Assembly: GCF_013618625.1 (NCBI RefSeq)
Contig: NZ_JABRWO010000001.1
Span: forward strand, 186,001 to 250,000
Length of the DNA stretch: 64,000 bases
Source: Bremerella alba
Lineage (GTDB): Bacteria; Planctomycetota; Planctomycetia; Pirellulales; Pirellulaceae
Reading direction: 5' to 3'
The notes under the pieces are model-generated. The model was not told the DNA's origin. It searched no databases and worked only from the letters and a program-made list of their open reading frames with translations. The number at the start of each line of letters is the position of its first letter. Position 1 is the first letter of the stretch. Shown in pieces: positions 27,996 through 36,592 of this stretch. The position numbers and the translations under genes were made by a program.

Positions 27996-29135
27996 TCAGG
28001 GCAGATGGAAGAAGTGAATATGATCAAACTTATACGTTCGACCAACCTGTCGCAAAACTCCCTCAAGCGATACCGGCCTATTATGCATGTGGGCATAGTC
28101 GGCGATCGCATATGCATCTGACTCTAGCTCAATACGAGCTCGCAAGTTGTCAATATCTGGTGTGAGCAGACGAAGAGTGACCTGTCCTTCCATCTTGCCT
28201 TTTGCGTTAGGGCGACCGTTAAGAGTTTCAACATACCCCACAAATGCCTGAGAACGTGGCTCATCGACTGGACGCAATTTATTAATTAGAGACTCAATTC
28301 GCGGGAAGATCTCTCTGGACAAACGGACCGATGTCGGAACGTCGCTAACATGCCTGACTTGTGAGAAGGATGCTGAGATGCGAATAAAAGAGCGATCGCC
28401 CTCGGGCTGCATTTCAAGAAGTCCCTCGCACAGGTTTGTGCTCAGAAGTGGAGCATATTCGTCGTCGTTCTCTCGGAGCAATGACTCCGTGTCGCCCGAT
28501 TCTATTGCCTGTACAAGATGAGAAATTGAACGCATTAATAACGTTGTAACTCGCCGCGTGAACGGGGGCGTATCGAAGAGATCTGGGTCGGACGGCACGG
28601 CATCGAGCGGACAAGCGACCATCATGACGAAGCTACCTCGTTCCGTTTGACCAAGGCGACAACTATTGATGAGTTGTTCTGCGTCTCCGAGACTCATTCG
28701 ACGGTGTAGCCTTGCCGGTCGGATTACACTGCACGCCGATGCAAGGATTGCCTTCTTGACGCCATTCAACAAGGAAAGTGCATGATCCAGTGGCAAGTCA
28801 CCTGCTGCAGCAGTTTCGCTAGACTCTTGAACACGAAGTATGTCTGCTTCAGGTAAAAGAAGAGCCGAGAGCAGCTCTTCTGGAGAACGCTGTTCGAAAC
28901 TTGCGACATACGCGATTACCTCAGCCATGCGCATGCTGTAGTCATCCAACTGATACGTCGTTGGAACTAAGATCTGCTCCCGCTTCGAATTTGGTCGCTG
29001 ATACAAAATTGAATTTGTATCACCCGGAGTCTTAACCGATAACCACCCAGCTGATTTCAAATACTCTCGCACGCGTACGGGTGATACTTTTTGTACGAAT
29101 TCATCCGGCAGTTTTTGTGCTTCATCAAACAACAT
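27996..29135 (-). CDS. unrecognised 379-aa protein, partner of the DUF4365 gene
   Basis: Soluble protein of 379 residues that I cannot place in a named family. Visible parts: an N-terminal region (about 10-85) with REYLKSAGW and EQILVPTTYQLDDYSMRMAE, a middle helical region with the motif CRLGQTERGSFVM followed by ACPLDAV (about residue 150-180), and a C-terminal domain of short strands (about 290-379) ending FDHIHFFHLP. There is no signal peptide, helix-turn-helix or P-loop. ATG 29135 overlaps the upstream DUF4365 gene by 11 bases, which implies coupled translation; a longer TTG start at 29159 is less likely. The gene is A+T-richer than the genes around the island. Together the two look like a small transferred module. 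Confidence 0.8.
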   Translation of the reverse strand: MLFDEAQKLPDEFVQKVSPVRVREYLKSAGWLSVKTPGDTNSILYQRPNSKREQILVPTTYQLDDYSMRMAEVIAYVASFEQRSPEELLSALLLPEADILRVQESSETAAAGDLPLDHALSLLNGVKKAILASACSVIRPARLHRRMSLGDAEQLINSCRLGQTERGSFVMMVACPLDAVPSDPDLFDTPPFTRRVTTLLMRSISHLVQAIESGDTESLLRENDDEYAPLLSTNLCEGLLEMQPEGDRSFIRISASFSQVRHVSDVPTSVRLSREIFPRIESLINKLRPVDEPRSQAFVGYVETLNGRPNAKGKMEGQVTLRLLTPDIDNLRARIELESDAYAIADYAHMHNRPVSLEGVLRQVGRTYKFDHIHFFHLP

Positions 29136-29655
29136 AGGGAATACGCTCTCTCCAAGCAAACCGTGAAAGGAGTTCCCGTAATGCGTCTGGAGTTACCAAG
29201 TTTGAGTCTGGTAAGTAAATTGTTTGTTCCGTATCGTTAGTGCTTTCGGGTGCGCCATAAAGACTGACCCAATGTGCACATTTCTTCATCGTTAGAGCTG
29301 TTTTTGAACACTTCAGCCACTGACTTGAGTCTCTTGGAAGCTGCAAAACAATCAGAATATAGGCGTTCTCAATTTTAACCCTCCGCAGCTTGTCATAGTG
29401 AGGCTTCTTGAGCGAATAAGAATAACTTCCGTTTCTATGAGGAAGTGACTTTACTGTAGCTTTCAGTTGCACATCAACTGAGAAGCGGCACACCGGAGCA
29501 TCACCAAACTCATCATCAACATGAAGAATGGCATCCACCCCCATACCGTCTACATGCCGGTTTGTGATTGAGCACGAGCATCCAACACGGGATGCTACCG
29601 CATGCAGAAAGGCATAGCTCAGCTCAGCCTCAATTTCATTTTCTACCAACGGCAT
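29125..29655 (-). CDS. DUF4365 protein (possible nuclease-like fold)
   Basis: Protein of 176 residues matching DUF4365: ENEIEAELSYAFLHAVASR at the N-terminus, GMGVDAILHV, and the central VDVQLKAT. The arrangement of an Asp (GVDA) followed about 20 residues later by (D)xQxK resembles the catalytic core of PD-(D/E)xK or Mrr-type nucleases; that fold assignment is inference. The family often occurs near defence genes. ATG 29655 has AGG seven bases upstream and is preferred over the GTG at 29703. It is the first gene of the overlapping pair with the gene at 27996-29135. Confidence 0.78.
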   Translation of the reverse strand: MPLVENEIEAELSYAFLHAVASRVGCSCSITNRHVDGMGVDAILHVDDEFGDAPVCRFSVDVQLKATVKSLPHRNGSYSYSLKKPHYDKLRRVKIENAYILIVLQLPRDSSQWLKCSKTALTMKKCAHWVSLYGAPESTNDTEQTIYLPDSNLVTPDALRELLSRFAWRERIPYVV

Positions 29656-30045
29656 GATAGCCTGATTCCCTGATTTTACATTTTGAACAGGCGCTCGTGG
29701 CACACATTAGAAGTTTTGTTTTGGAGAATGAATTCGACATTCGAGTATCTTGCGCGACTCCGATACACAATTCTAGGGGGCAGCGGAATACCTCCGTACA
29801 TATTTGTTGAGCCAGGATTGCCAAAAAGATAAGTCAGGCAGAATGCGACCTAGTAGTCGAATGAGCGTGCGGCTCATTCGACTTGTTCTTGACGATGCTG
29901 TGACCTACATAGAGGCTAAGGCCTGGCAATGCATTTCACGAATTTGCAAAAACAACGAGCTGAGAAGTTTGAGTATGCGACTTCTGGATTGCACTAGATG
30001 ACAAAATCAGTGACAATTCGCGAAGTTCACCGATTTTCAGCGCAT
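29656..30045. other. island intergenic region between the two-gene module and tRNA-Lys
   Basis: About 390 bases, A+T-rich, without a gene that I can support; the frames at 29,636-29,824 and 29,804-30,001 lack coding character. It should hold the promoter of the two-gene module. I looked for a copy of the tRNA 3' end here and at the other edge of the island and did not find one. Confidence 0.4.
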
Positions 30046-30078
30046 AAGAAAACCTCGCAAGTGTTGACACCCACGAGG
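30046..30078 (-). terminator. rho-independent terminator of tRNA-Lys
   Basis: An 11-bp stem (30053-30063 with 30068-30078, three G-U pairs), loop of four, followed on the minus strand by TTTTCTT (30046-30052). It starts 9 bases after the tRNA end. Confidence 0.8.
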
Positions 30079-30087
30079 CTTAAGAAG

Positions 30088-30160
<73 letters not shown>

Positions 30161-30386
30161 TTTGCTGTTTTTAGGAGGGCCGTAACCTGGGTTAGGTTCG
30201 CGGGGCCTGCTGGGTTTCGCTTTATCGGCGGGGGCTTCTAAAGGCGAAACGCATACTTTACTGCTTTTCTCGGCTCGGGTGAAGGGGACGCTTGAAGAAA
30301 TTCGAGGGGGTTTCTCCTGCGGTATGGCCCCAGGGGGTCGCCTTTTTGGTGGCTGGCCTGGGTGGCTGTTGGTTGTGCTTATGGCA

Positions 30387-32312
30387 CTAGTTTTCTTCTA
30401 AGAGCCCTAGCTGCTTCATTTTGCGGTGTAGGTTCGAGCGGTGGACGCCCATGTTTTTGGCCGCTTGGGCCATGTTTCCGGCGGTTCGCTGGAGGTGATA
30501 GCTGATGAAGTCGGCCTGAAAGCGGTCGGTGGCGGCCGATAGGTCTAACTGGGCAGAAACCTGGTGCACTTGTGGGCCTGTGGCCGTTTCCAGCGGTAGC
30601 ACTTCCGAGGTAATGATTTCTCGATCGCAGAGAAACGCGATGCGTTCCATTGTGTTTCGCAGCTCGCGAATGTTGCCTGGCCAGGGGTGTGCCAGCAAGC
30701 GGTCTTTGGCATCGGTCGAAAACATGGGGATCTCGCGGTGGGCCTTTCTCGAGAACTGATCGAGAAACTGCTGAGCGAGAATCAAGATATCGTTGCCGCG
30801 ATCTCGCAGCGGCGGCAAGGTCACCGAGACGACATCCAACCGATAGAAAAGGTCTTGGCGAAACTTCTTCTCGTTGACCAGCTTGGGCAGGTCCTGGTTG
30901 GTGGCCGCGATCACGCGGACGTCGATCTCGATATCAGACTGCCCACCCAGCCGCGTGACGACGTGGTTCTCGAGCACTCGCAGCAGCTTGGCCTGGCCAG
31001 GCAGGCTCATGTCGCCGATCTCGTCCAGGAAAAGCGTACCGCCGGAAGCTAGTTCAAACTTACCGGCCTTGGTTTCGTGAGCCCCGGTGAAGGCTCCTTT
31101 CTCGTGACCAAACAACTCGCTTTCCAACAGCGTGTCCGGCAGCGCGGCGCAGTTCACGGCGACCAACGGTTGGCTGCGACGGTCGCTTTGATAATGGATC
31201 AAACGGCTGACGACTTCCTTACCGCTACCATTCTCGCCCAGCACCAACACCGGCAGCTTGGTGGCGGCGATGCGGTCGATGTTCTTGCGTAGCTGCATCA
31301 TCGCTGGCGACTCGCCGATGAGCTGGATCTCGGAGGCTTGGGCCTGGGCGATGCGATCGCGGCTTTCGACCAGGTCGGCAATTTGCTGCGAGCTTTCCAA
31401 CACGGCCGCCGCATGCACGGCCACTTCGACCAGCCCCTGCTCGTCCTTGGTGGTGAAATTGCCGTCCTTTTTGTTGATCAGCTCGAACGCCCCGAAGACT
31501 TTCCCTTTGCGGTCTAAAAGCGGAACACACAACAAGCTGCGGGTATGGAACTCGAGCGCCTTATCGATATCGCGATTGACCTCGTGGCCGAGCATATCGT
31601 CGACGCGCCGCGGCTCGCCCGATTGCACCACCGCGCCGACGACACCTTTGTCGTCCGGCACGACCAGCTTGCCATCTTCCACGCCCAAGGCCGGACGACC
31701 GACGAGCTTCCGCTTGGGCTTATCCCACAGAAAGATACTAGCCCGCTCGCTGCCGAAGAACTCGGTCGAACACTCGGCCATTTCGCTGAGCAGCGTCACG
31801 AGGTCGTCGGTCTGATGCCAACGCTGCACCATGGTCAGCATGGCCTTGAGACGCTGCGACCGATCGTTCTTATTCAGTGTTTCAATGAAACGCTGGACCG
31901 CGAACCGGGTAACCTGGGCGATGGCCTGAAGCGACCGCATGGGTAAACCCTGCACCCCTTCCATGACCAACAGACGATGCGGTTCGTTGTCGAGCGGCAA
32001 CGAAAAAGCGGCCGGTTCACCGGTCGCGATGTCGGCCTGCATCCACTGTTGAGCCTGGCCGGAAGAGACAGCATGCACTTTGCCAGCCGAAGCGATTACC
32101 TTCCAATCGCCGGTCGAATGCTGACGCAAGCATTGAGCGGAAGAACTGGGAAACGACTTGGCCAGGGCCTGACAGATGCCCTCGAACAGCTGCGCCAAGT
32201 TTTGGGCCGTGTCGAGCTGCCGCCAGAGCTGCGTCAGCATGGTGGCCAGTCGGGGGTTCTCCTGAATGGCCTCGCCGAGCAGTTGAAATGGATCGTGATC
32301 AGTTGGGTTCAT
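30387..32312 (-). CDS. sigma-54-dependent activator with GAF domain(s) and Fis-type HTH
   Basis: Enhancer-binding protein of 641 residues that would use ATP to open sigma-54 promoters. Residues about 1-150 form a degenerate sensor region, a GAF domain spans about 165-320 (FFGSERASIFLWD...LLCVPLLDRKGKVFGAFELI), the AAA+ domain follows with Walker A GENGSGKE (about 359), the GAFTGA loop that contacts sigma-54 (about 405) and GGTLFLDEIGDM Walker B, and a Fis-type helix-turn-helix closes the protein (VHRSNLHRKMKQLG). No receiver domain, so it is controlled by a ligand or partner of the GAF region. The start ATG 32312 fits the family better than 32390. A sigma-54 promoter exists before glnB 8.7 kb away; a link is unproven. 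Confidence 0.93.
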   Translation of the reverse strand: MNPTDHDPFQLLGEAIQENPRLATMLTQLWRQLDTAQNLAQLFEGICQALAKSFPSSSAQCLRQHSTGDWKVIASAGKVHAVSSGQAQQWMQADIATGEPAAFSLPLDNEPHRLLVMEGVQGLPMRSLQAIAQVTRFAVQRFIETLNKNDRSQRLKAMLTMVQRWHQTDDLVTLLSEMAECSTEFFGSERASIFLWDKPKRKLVGRPALGVEDGKLVVPDDKGVVGAVVQSGEPRRVDDMLGHEVNRDIDKALEFHTRSLLCVPLLDRKGKVFGAFELINKKDGNFTTKDEQGLVEVAVHAAAVLESSQQIADLVESRDRIAQAQASEIQLIGESPAMMQLRKNIDRIAATKLPVLVLGENGSGKEVVSRLIHYQSDRRSQPLVAVNCAALPDTLLESELFGHEKGAFTGAHETKAGKFELASGGTLFLDEIGDMSLPGQAKLLRVLENHVVTRLGGQSDIEIDVRVIAATNQDLPKLVNEKKFRQDLFYRLDVVSVTLPPLRDRGNDILILAQQFLDQFSRKAHREIPMFSTDAKDRLLAHPWPGNIRELRNTMERIAFLCDREIITSEVLPLETATGPQVHQVSAQLDLSAATDRFQADFISYHLQRTAGNMAQAAKNMGVHRSNLHRKMKQLGLLEEN

Positions 32313-32459
32313 AGCGGGCAACGGCGACTCGGCGGATAAGAACGTGGGTCGGACTTCGCCTTCGTTATACAAAAAAAGCCGCCAGTCCACGATTGCGGAC
32401 CGACGGCTCCGTCGTCTCCTGGCTTAAAAGGCAGGACCAGGACAGCGCTTCGTGTGGGC

Positions 32460-33419
32460 TCACACTTCGTTATCGGCGGGCTTCTCAGCGGCTGGTGGGG
32501 CCCCTTGAATGCGTTCCATTCGTTGGTGCATCTTGCGGATCATTTCGTGCATCTGCTTCATCTCTTGTTGCATGCGTTGTTCAAAGTTCGCATCACCTGG
32601 CAGACCTTGTCGCCCCATGTCCTTCATCATTTCTTGCAGTTCGACAAACGGCACGTCCTGTCCGCTGATGATGATATTGCCACCGGCACCCTGGGCCAGG
32701 TAACGCTTGGCGACCGGTCGCAGATCCTCAGGCAATTCGTCGATGCTCTCTTCGGTAACGTCCCACGACTTGCCGTCGCGTTCGATGTGCAAGTTGGCGG
32801 GACCGTCTCCCTGTTTCTCGACACGAATCAAGAGGTTCTGAGGCAGATCTTCTCCCATCATGCCTAAGCGCACCTGAGGTGGAACGACTTGACCGGGGCC
32901 GAAGAAACGAAAGCGAGCATCGGGCTGGGCTGCCAGTTTCGGCTCCTCGGGAACCACGCCAACCGGTGGCATCGCCGATAACATGTTGTCCGGGGTTTCC
33001 TCCGGCTCAACAGTAAAGGACTCGATTTCCAAGCCACGCAGGACACGCACCGTCAGCGGCTTGGCTTCGTTTTTGCGTACCAAGTCGACCATCTGCTCTG
33101 GCGAAGCGATCGTTACCTCATTCACTTTCAGTACATGGTCGCCTGCTTTCAGTCCGGCCTTTTCGGCGGGGCTTTCCGGAGCCACTCCGGCGACCATCGC
33201 GCCGCCATCTTTGAGACGCTCGACATGCTTCTTCAAGATTTCCGGAGTCGGCGTCAATTGAACGCCGAGCCAATACTTTTTGGCGGACGGCTTTTCCTGC
33301 TTGGCTTCGGCCTCTGCTTCCGCTTGAGGTGCCTCATCGGCGGTGACGACCTGCATCATTGGTACGGCGACGACGCCGGTTGCCAAGAGCGTGGCCATGA
33401 ACCAATGTCGGACTTTCAT
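32460..33419 (-). CDS. secreted PDZ-domain protein
   Basis: Exported protein of 319 residues: signal peptide (1-27), an acidic Ala/Glu linker, and one PDZ domain at about 45-130 (YWLGVQL...GAMVAGVAPESPAEKAGLKAGDHVLKVNEV). There is no trypsin-like protease domain, so it is a PDZ-only relative of DegP/HtrA substrate-binding modules. The C-terminal region contains a long Met/Gln-rich helix (FEQRMQQEMKQMHEMIRKMHQRM), likely a coiled coil. ATG 33419 has AGGAG eight bases upstream. Third gene of the sigma/anti-sigma operon, 72 bases after the anti-sigma gene, suggesting a role in envelope stress sensing or response. Confidence 0.85.
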   Translation of the reverse strand: MKVRHWFMATLLATGVVAVPMMQVVTADEAPQAEAEAEAKQEKPSAKKYWLGVQLTPTPEILKKHVERLKDGGAMVAGVAPESPAEKAGLKAGDHVLKVNEVTIASPEQMVDLVRKNEAKPLTVRVLRGLEIESFTVEPEETPDNMLSAMPPVGVVPEEPKLAAQPDARFRFFGPGQVVPPQVRLGMMGEDLPQNLLIRVEKQGDGPANLHIERDGKSWDVTEESIDELPEDLRPVAKRYLAQGAGGNIIISGQDVPFVELQEMMKDMGRQGLPGDANFEQRMQQEMKQMHEMIRKMHQRMERIQGAPPAAEKPADNEV

Positions 33420-33491
33420 GCTTTCACTCCTTCTTGCGTGGGGAAATTAGGGAGAGTAATCCGTGCTGGTGCCCGTGGGGCGTTGGGTGAT

Positions 33492-34196
33492 TTAGTGATA
33501 CGGTATATCGGGTTTTTCGTAGACAATCACGTCTTGTACCGGAACCACAACTCGCTCGCCATTTTCAAGCGAAACGGGGATCAAGCGGTTCTTGGTTTGA
33601 AATGGTTGTCCGGAATCTTTCAGCTTTTCAAGTTGCTGCGGGCTCATCCCCCACGAGCTATCCCACTCGGCCTGGGGATCGTAAGGTTTGTTTTGATCGA
33701 TGGCGATCGGCATGCCGCCGCCTTGCTCGCCGTCCCATTGGTTAACGTACACAAACTGCGGTTTGGCAACGCTGTGCTGTGGTGAATCAGGGGGCGATTG
33801 CGGATCGATCACGTTCGTCGCTAAGCCGCTGCCAGGCCCATCGACCGTGGTGCCGTCGATGCCTGAGATGTACCATCCCAAGCCGAACGCAATCGCTACC
33901 GAGGCCGCCATCGCTGCCAATGTTTCCATGCGACGAAAGGAAGCCATGCCGGCGGTGGACGACTTCTCTGCCGCTGGTGCCAACTCTGTCAGGGGGCGTG
34001 ACGGAGAGGTCTGCATCACCAGCGGCAGAGATTGCCCCAGCGCCTGTGACTCTAGGAACGCGTGGGCACATCGTCGCCAACCATTTGGAACTTGTTCTAA
34101 CTGCGAAAGAACCTCGCGGTACTCTTGCGGCGTCAATTCGCCATCAACCAAGCGGTCGAGTTGGCGGTCTTCAATGTGGTTCGATGAATCGTTCAT
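33492..34196 (-). CDS. membrane-bound anti-sigma factor
   Basis: Protein of 234 residues with a cytoplasmic N-terminal region that resembles anti-sigma domains (RQLDRLVDGELTPQEYREVLSQLE), one membrane helix at about residues 92-112 and a periplasmic C-terminal part. It lacks the HxxxCxxC zinc motif, so it is not a ZAS-type factor. The position 18 bases after an ECF sigma gene and before a PDZ protein gene is the usual order for a sigma/anti-sigma pair, with the sensor domain facing the periplasm. No ribosome site of note before ATG 34196. Confidence 0.82.
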   Translation of the reverse strand: MNDSSNHIEDRQLDRLVDGELTPQEYREVLSQLEQVPNGWRRCAHAFLESQALGQSLPLVMQTSPSRPLTELAPAAEKSSTAGMASFRRMETLAAMAASVAIAFGLGWYISGIDGTTVDGPGSGLATNVIDPQSPPDSPQHSVAKPQFVYVNQWDGEQGGGMPIAIDQNKPYDPQAEWDSSWGMSPQQLEKLKDSGQPFQTKNRLIPVSLENGERVVVPVQDVIVYEKPDIPYH

Positions 34197-34214
34197 GGCA
34201 TGTTTCGCTATGGT

Positions 34215-34769
34215 TTAGGTCGCCGTCGAGACAATCTCTCGGGCCACCAGTCGCTCGCGCATTCTTTGACGAGCCCGATGAAGTCTGGCTTCCACGGCGC
34301 TGGTACTCACGCCCAGTCGCTCGCTGATCTCGCGATAGCTCCACTGCTCGGTGTACTTGAGCAATAGAATCTCGGCATCGCGTCGTGGTAGTTCGTTCAA
34401 GGCTTGGCGGACCAGCGCGTTGCGTTCTTCGGCAAGCAGCCAATCCAATGGGTTTACTTCGGAATTGATTTTCGGGGGTAAATTTTGCTCAGCCGCATCG
34501 TGTAACTTGCGGATTCGGCCTTGCTTGCGGCGATACAAGAGAGCCTGACGAATGGCAATCTTATAAAGCCACGGTCCCACAGCGCTGGGGTCCCTTATCT
34601 GCTGCCAGTTTTCCAGCGCTGCGGCGACCGTCTCCTGCATCACGTCGTCAACCTCCGTCGGACTGCGAAGCCGTGCATACAGCGCAGTTCTCAGCCAGCG
34701 CTCGTGCTGCTGTAGCAGTTGTGCGGGCTCGGGCTTCACGTTGTCTCCTGGCAGCTCGACGGGGTTCAT
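34215..34769 (-). CDS. ECF RNA polymerase sigma factor
   Basis: Sigma-70 family factor of the extracytoplasmic function type, 184 residues. Region 2 is at about 25-90 (LRSPTEVDDVMQETVAAAL, PWLYKIAIRQALLYRRKQ) and region 4 at about 118-172 (LNELPRRDAEILLLKY, YREISERLGVSTSAVEARLHRARQRM), with the helix-turn-helix that reads -35 elements. The gene is first of an operon with the anti-sigma and PDZ genes. A promoter autoregulated by this factor would be expected near 34,780-34,870; the inverted repeat at 34,808-34,860 is there. Confidence 0.93.
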   Translation of the reverse strand: MNPVELPGDNVKPEPAQLLQQHERWLRTALYARLRSPTEVDDVMQETVAAALENWQQIRDPSAVGPWLYKIAIRQALLYRRKQGRIRKLHDAAEQNLPPKINSEVNPLDWLLAEERNALVRQALNELPRRDAEILLLKYTEQWSYREISERLGVSTSAVEARLHRARQRMRERLVAREIVSTAT

Positions 34770-34807
34770 CGTGTATTCAGAGGGTTAGTTACCGCTGGAC
34801 TAAAAAC

Positions 34808-34860
34808 CTTGCACATGCCGTTGGAATATTTTCGCAAAAAAACTCAGATGCTTGTGCAAG
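34808..34860. promoter_or_regulatory. inverted repeat upstream of the ECF sigma gene
   Basis: CTTGCACA (34808-34815) and TGTGCAAG (34853-34860) are perfect 8-bp inverted repeats separated by 37 bases of A+T-rich sequence, 39 bases before the sigma factor start. The spacing is too wide for a simple dimer site; it could be a pair of half-sites or chance. Confidence 0.3.
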
Positions 34861-35040
34861 CAAACTCAAACTCTTGTACTACGCATGAAAATGTAGGTTG
34901 GTTTGCTTCGTAAATTACGGAGATCGCTAGACTTCCGGAAAATTCAGCTTGATAATGTTTCTCAATGCACGTCCCTTTCGCTTTTCCCGGTACGGCCCTT
35001 CCGGCCGTTCGTCTACTAGCCCCAACTGCTTGGAGTTCCG

Positions 35041-36192
35041 ATGATGACACGCTGCCTAGCCCCTGCCGCACTATGCATAGCGGCGATTGTAATGAGTGCT
35101 TCTGGTCGATTGGCCGCAGAGCCTGCAGCAAAAGGAAATGATACCCCCATGAGTGTGACCGCGAGCGAGTTCGGCCAATTGCCGGATGGAACCACAATAG
35201 CCAAGTACACGGTCGACAACGGCAACGGCGTCGTGATGGAGTTGATCAACTACGGCGCGATCATGACCAGCGTTACTACGCCGGATAAAAATGGTCAGTC
35301 CGCCAGCATCAACGTCGGTTTCGACAACCTGGAAAGCTACCTCGGCGGAACACCCTACTTTGGTGCGACCGTGGGCCGCTATGCCAATCGCATCGCTAAG
35401 GGCAAATTCACCCTCGGAGGCCAAGAGTACACCCTGGCCACCAACAACGGCCCCAATACTTTACACGGTGGTGAAAAAGGATTCGATAAGGTCGTGTGGG
35501 CCGCCAAGAAGATCGAAAACGAAGACGCCGTCGGTGTGCAGTTCGACTACACCAGCGCCGATGGCGAAGAAGGCTATCCCGGTAACTTGAAGGTCACCGT
35601 GAGATACACCCTCACCCCAGACAATACCCTGGTGATGGATTACACGGCCACAACCGACGCGGAAACGGTGCTGAACCTGACCAACCACAACTACTGGAAC
35701 CTGGCCGGTGCCCAAAGCGGCAAGAACTACGACCACCAACTGAAGCTGGAAGCGACCCAATACTTGCCGGTCGACGAGACCCTGATCCCAACCGGCGACA
35801 TGAAGTCGGTCAAAGGAACCCCGATGGACTTCACCACATTCAAGACCATCGGCAAAGACATCCAACAGACCGGCGGCGATCCGATCGGGTACGATCACTG
35901 CTATGTGCTCGACGATCAGACCGACAAGCTGGCACTCGCCGCCACGGTCAAGGAACCTTATTCCGGCCGCGTGATGGAAGTTTGGACCACCCAACCAGGC
36001 ATCCAGTTCTATAGCGGTAATTTCCTCGATGGTAGCGACGGCAACGCGGGGCTGAACCAGCACGAAGCGTTTTGTCTCGAAACGCAGCACTTCCCCGACA
36101 CCCCGAACCAACCCAACTTCCCCTCGGCCACACTCAAGCCAGGCGAAACGTTCCACGAGACGACGGTTCACAAGTTCTCCGTCGAAAAGTAA
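35041..36192 (+). CDS. galM: exported aldose 1-epimerase (mutarotase)
   Basis: Interconverts alpha and beta anomers of aldoses such as glucose and galactose. The protein of 383 residues has an N-terminal signal peptide (about 1-27), so unlike E. coli GalM it works outside the cytoplasm. The active site is complete: NTLHGGEKGFD with the first His, LTNHNYWNL with the catalytic His, and the catalytic Glu in FCLETQHFPD. ATG 35041 has GGAG six bases upstream. It stands alone with a strong terminator, opposite in direction to the sigma operon. Surface sugar uptake or polysaccharide use is a plausible context. Confidence 0.94.
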   Translation: MMTRCLAPAALCIAAIVMSASGRLAAEPAAKGNDTPMSVTASEFGQLPDGTTIAKYTVDNGNGVVMELINYGAIMTSVTTPDKNGQSASINVGFDNLESYLGGTPYFGATVGRYANRIAKGKFTLGGQEYTLATNNGPNTLHGGEKGFDKVVWAAKKIENEDAVGVQFDYTSADGEEGYPGNLKVTVRYTLTPDNTLVMDYTATTDAETVLNLTNHNYWNLAGAQSGKNYDHQLKLEATQYLPVDETLIPTGDMKSVKGTPMDFTTFKTIGKDIQQTGGDPIGYDHCYVLDDQTDKLALAATVKEPYSGRVMEVWTTQPGIQFYSGNFLDGSDGNAGLNQHEAFCLETQHFPDTPNQPNFPSATLKPGETFHETTVHKFSVEK

Positions 36193-36218
36193 TGTATCTA
36201 ACCAATCCAGCGAAACGA

Positions 36219-36250
36219 AAGCGGCCTCTTAAACAGGGGCCGCTTTTTTT
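36219..36250 (+). terminator. rho-independent terminator of galM
   Basis: AAGCGGCC (36219-36226) pairs perfectly with GGCCGCTT (36238-36245), followed by a run of seven T (36244-36250), 27 bases after the galM stop. Confidence 0.92.
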
Positions 36251-36592
36251 GTGGAGTTTCGTTAGCACAGAAAGCATTCATTAGAGTACGACCAAGTTCG
36301 CGTTTATTGTGAAATCAGCTTCGTTTTTTCGATCAGGCTTACCCCGAATGACTCGCTTGCTAGTGTCGTGAACTACGAGTTTGTTTATAAAGTGAGATGG
36401 CCAGTTACCCCCATTTAAAAAGTGCCATCACACTGAATCGGTAGTGAGCTATCCAACGGGTTTACCAATCGATCGGCACCAGCGATCGGACGGTCCATAG
36501 GATGGCACATGCTTATGGGGTGACTTGATAGCCAACCGTGACACTCACAACCTACGGGCAATCCCCACACGCAAGCATCACGCGCTGGAAGA
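36251..36592. other. intergenic region upstream of the receptor kinase
   Basis: About 340 bases between the galM terminator and the kinase gene, presumably carrying the kinase promoter. No hairpin, repeat or frame with coding character was recognised. Confidence 0.4.

Noticed and set aside
29804-30001. Plus-strand frame in the island next to tRNA-Lys
   Set aside because: Low-complexity codon use without a family; likely chance in A+T-rich DNA.
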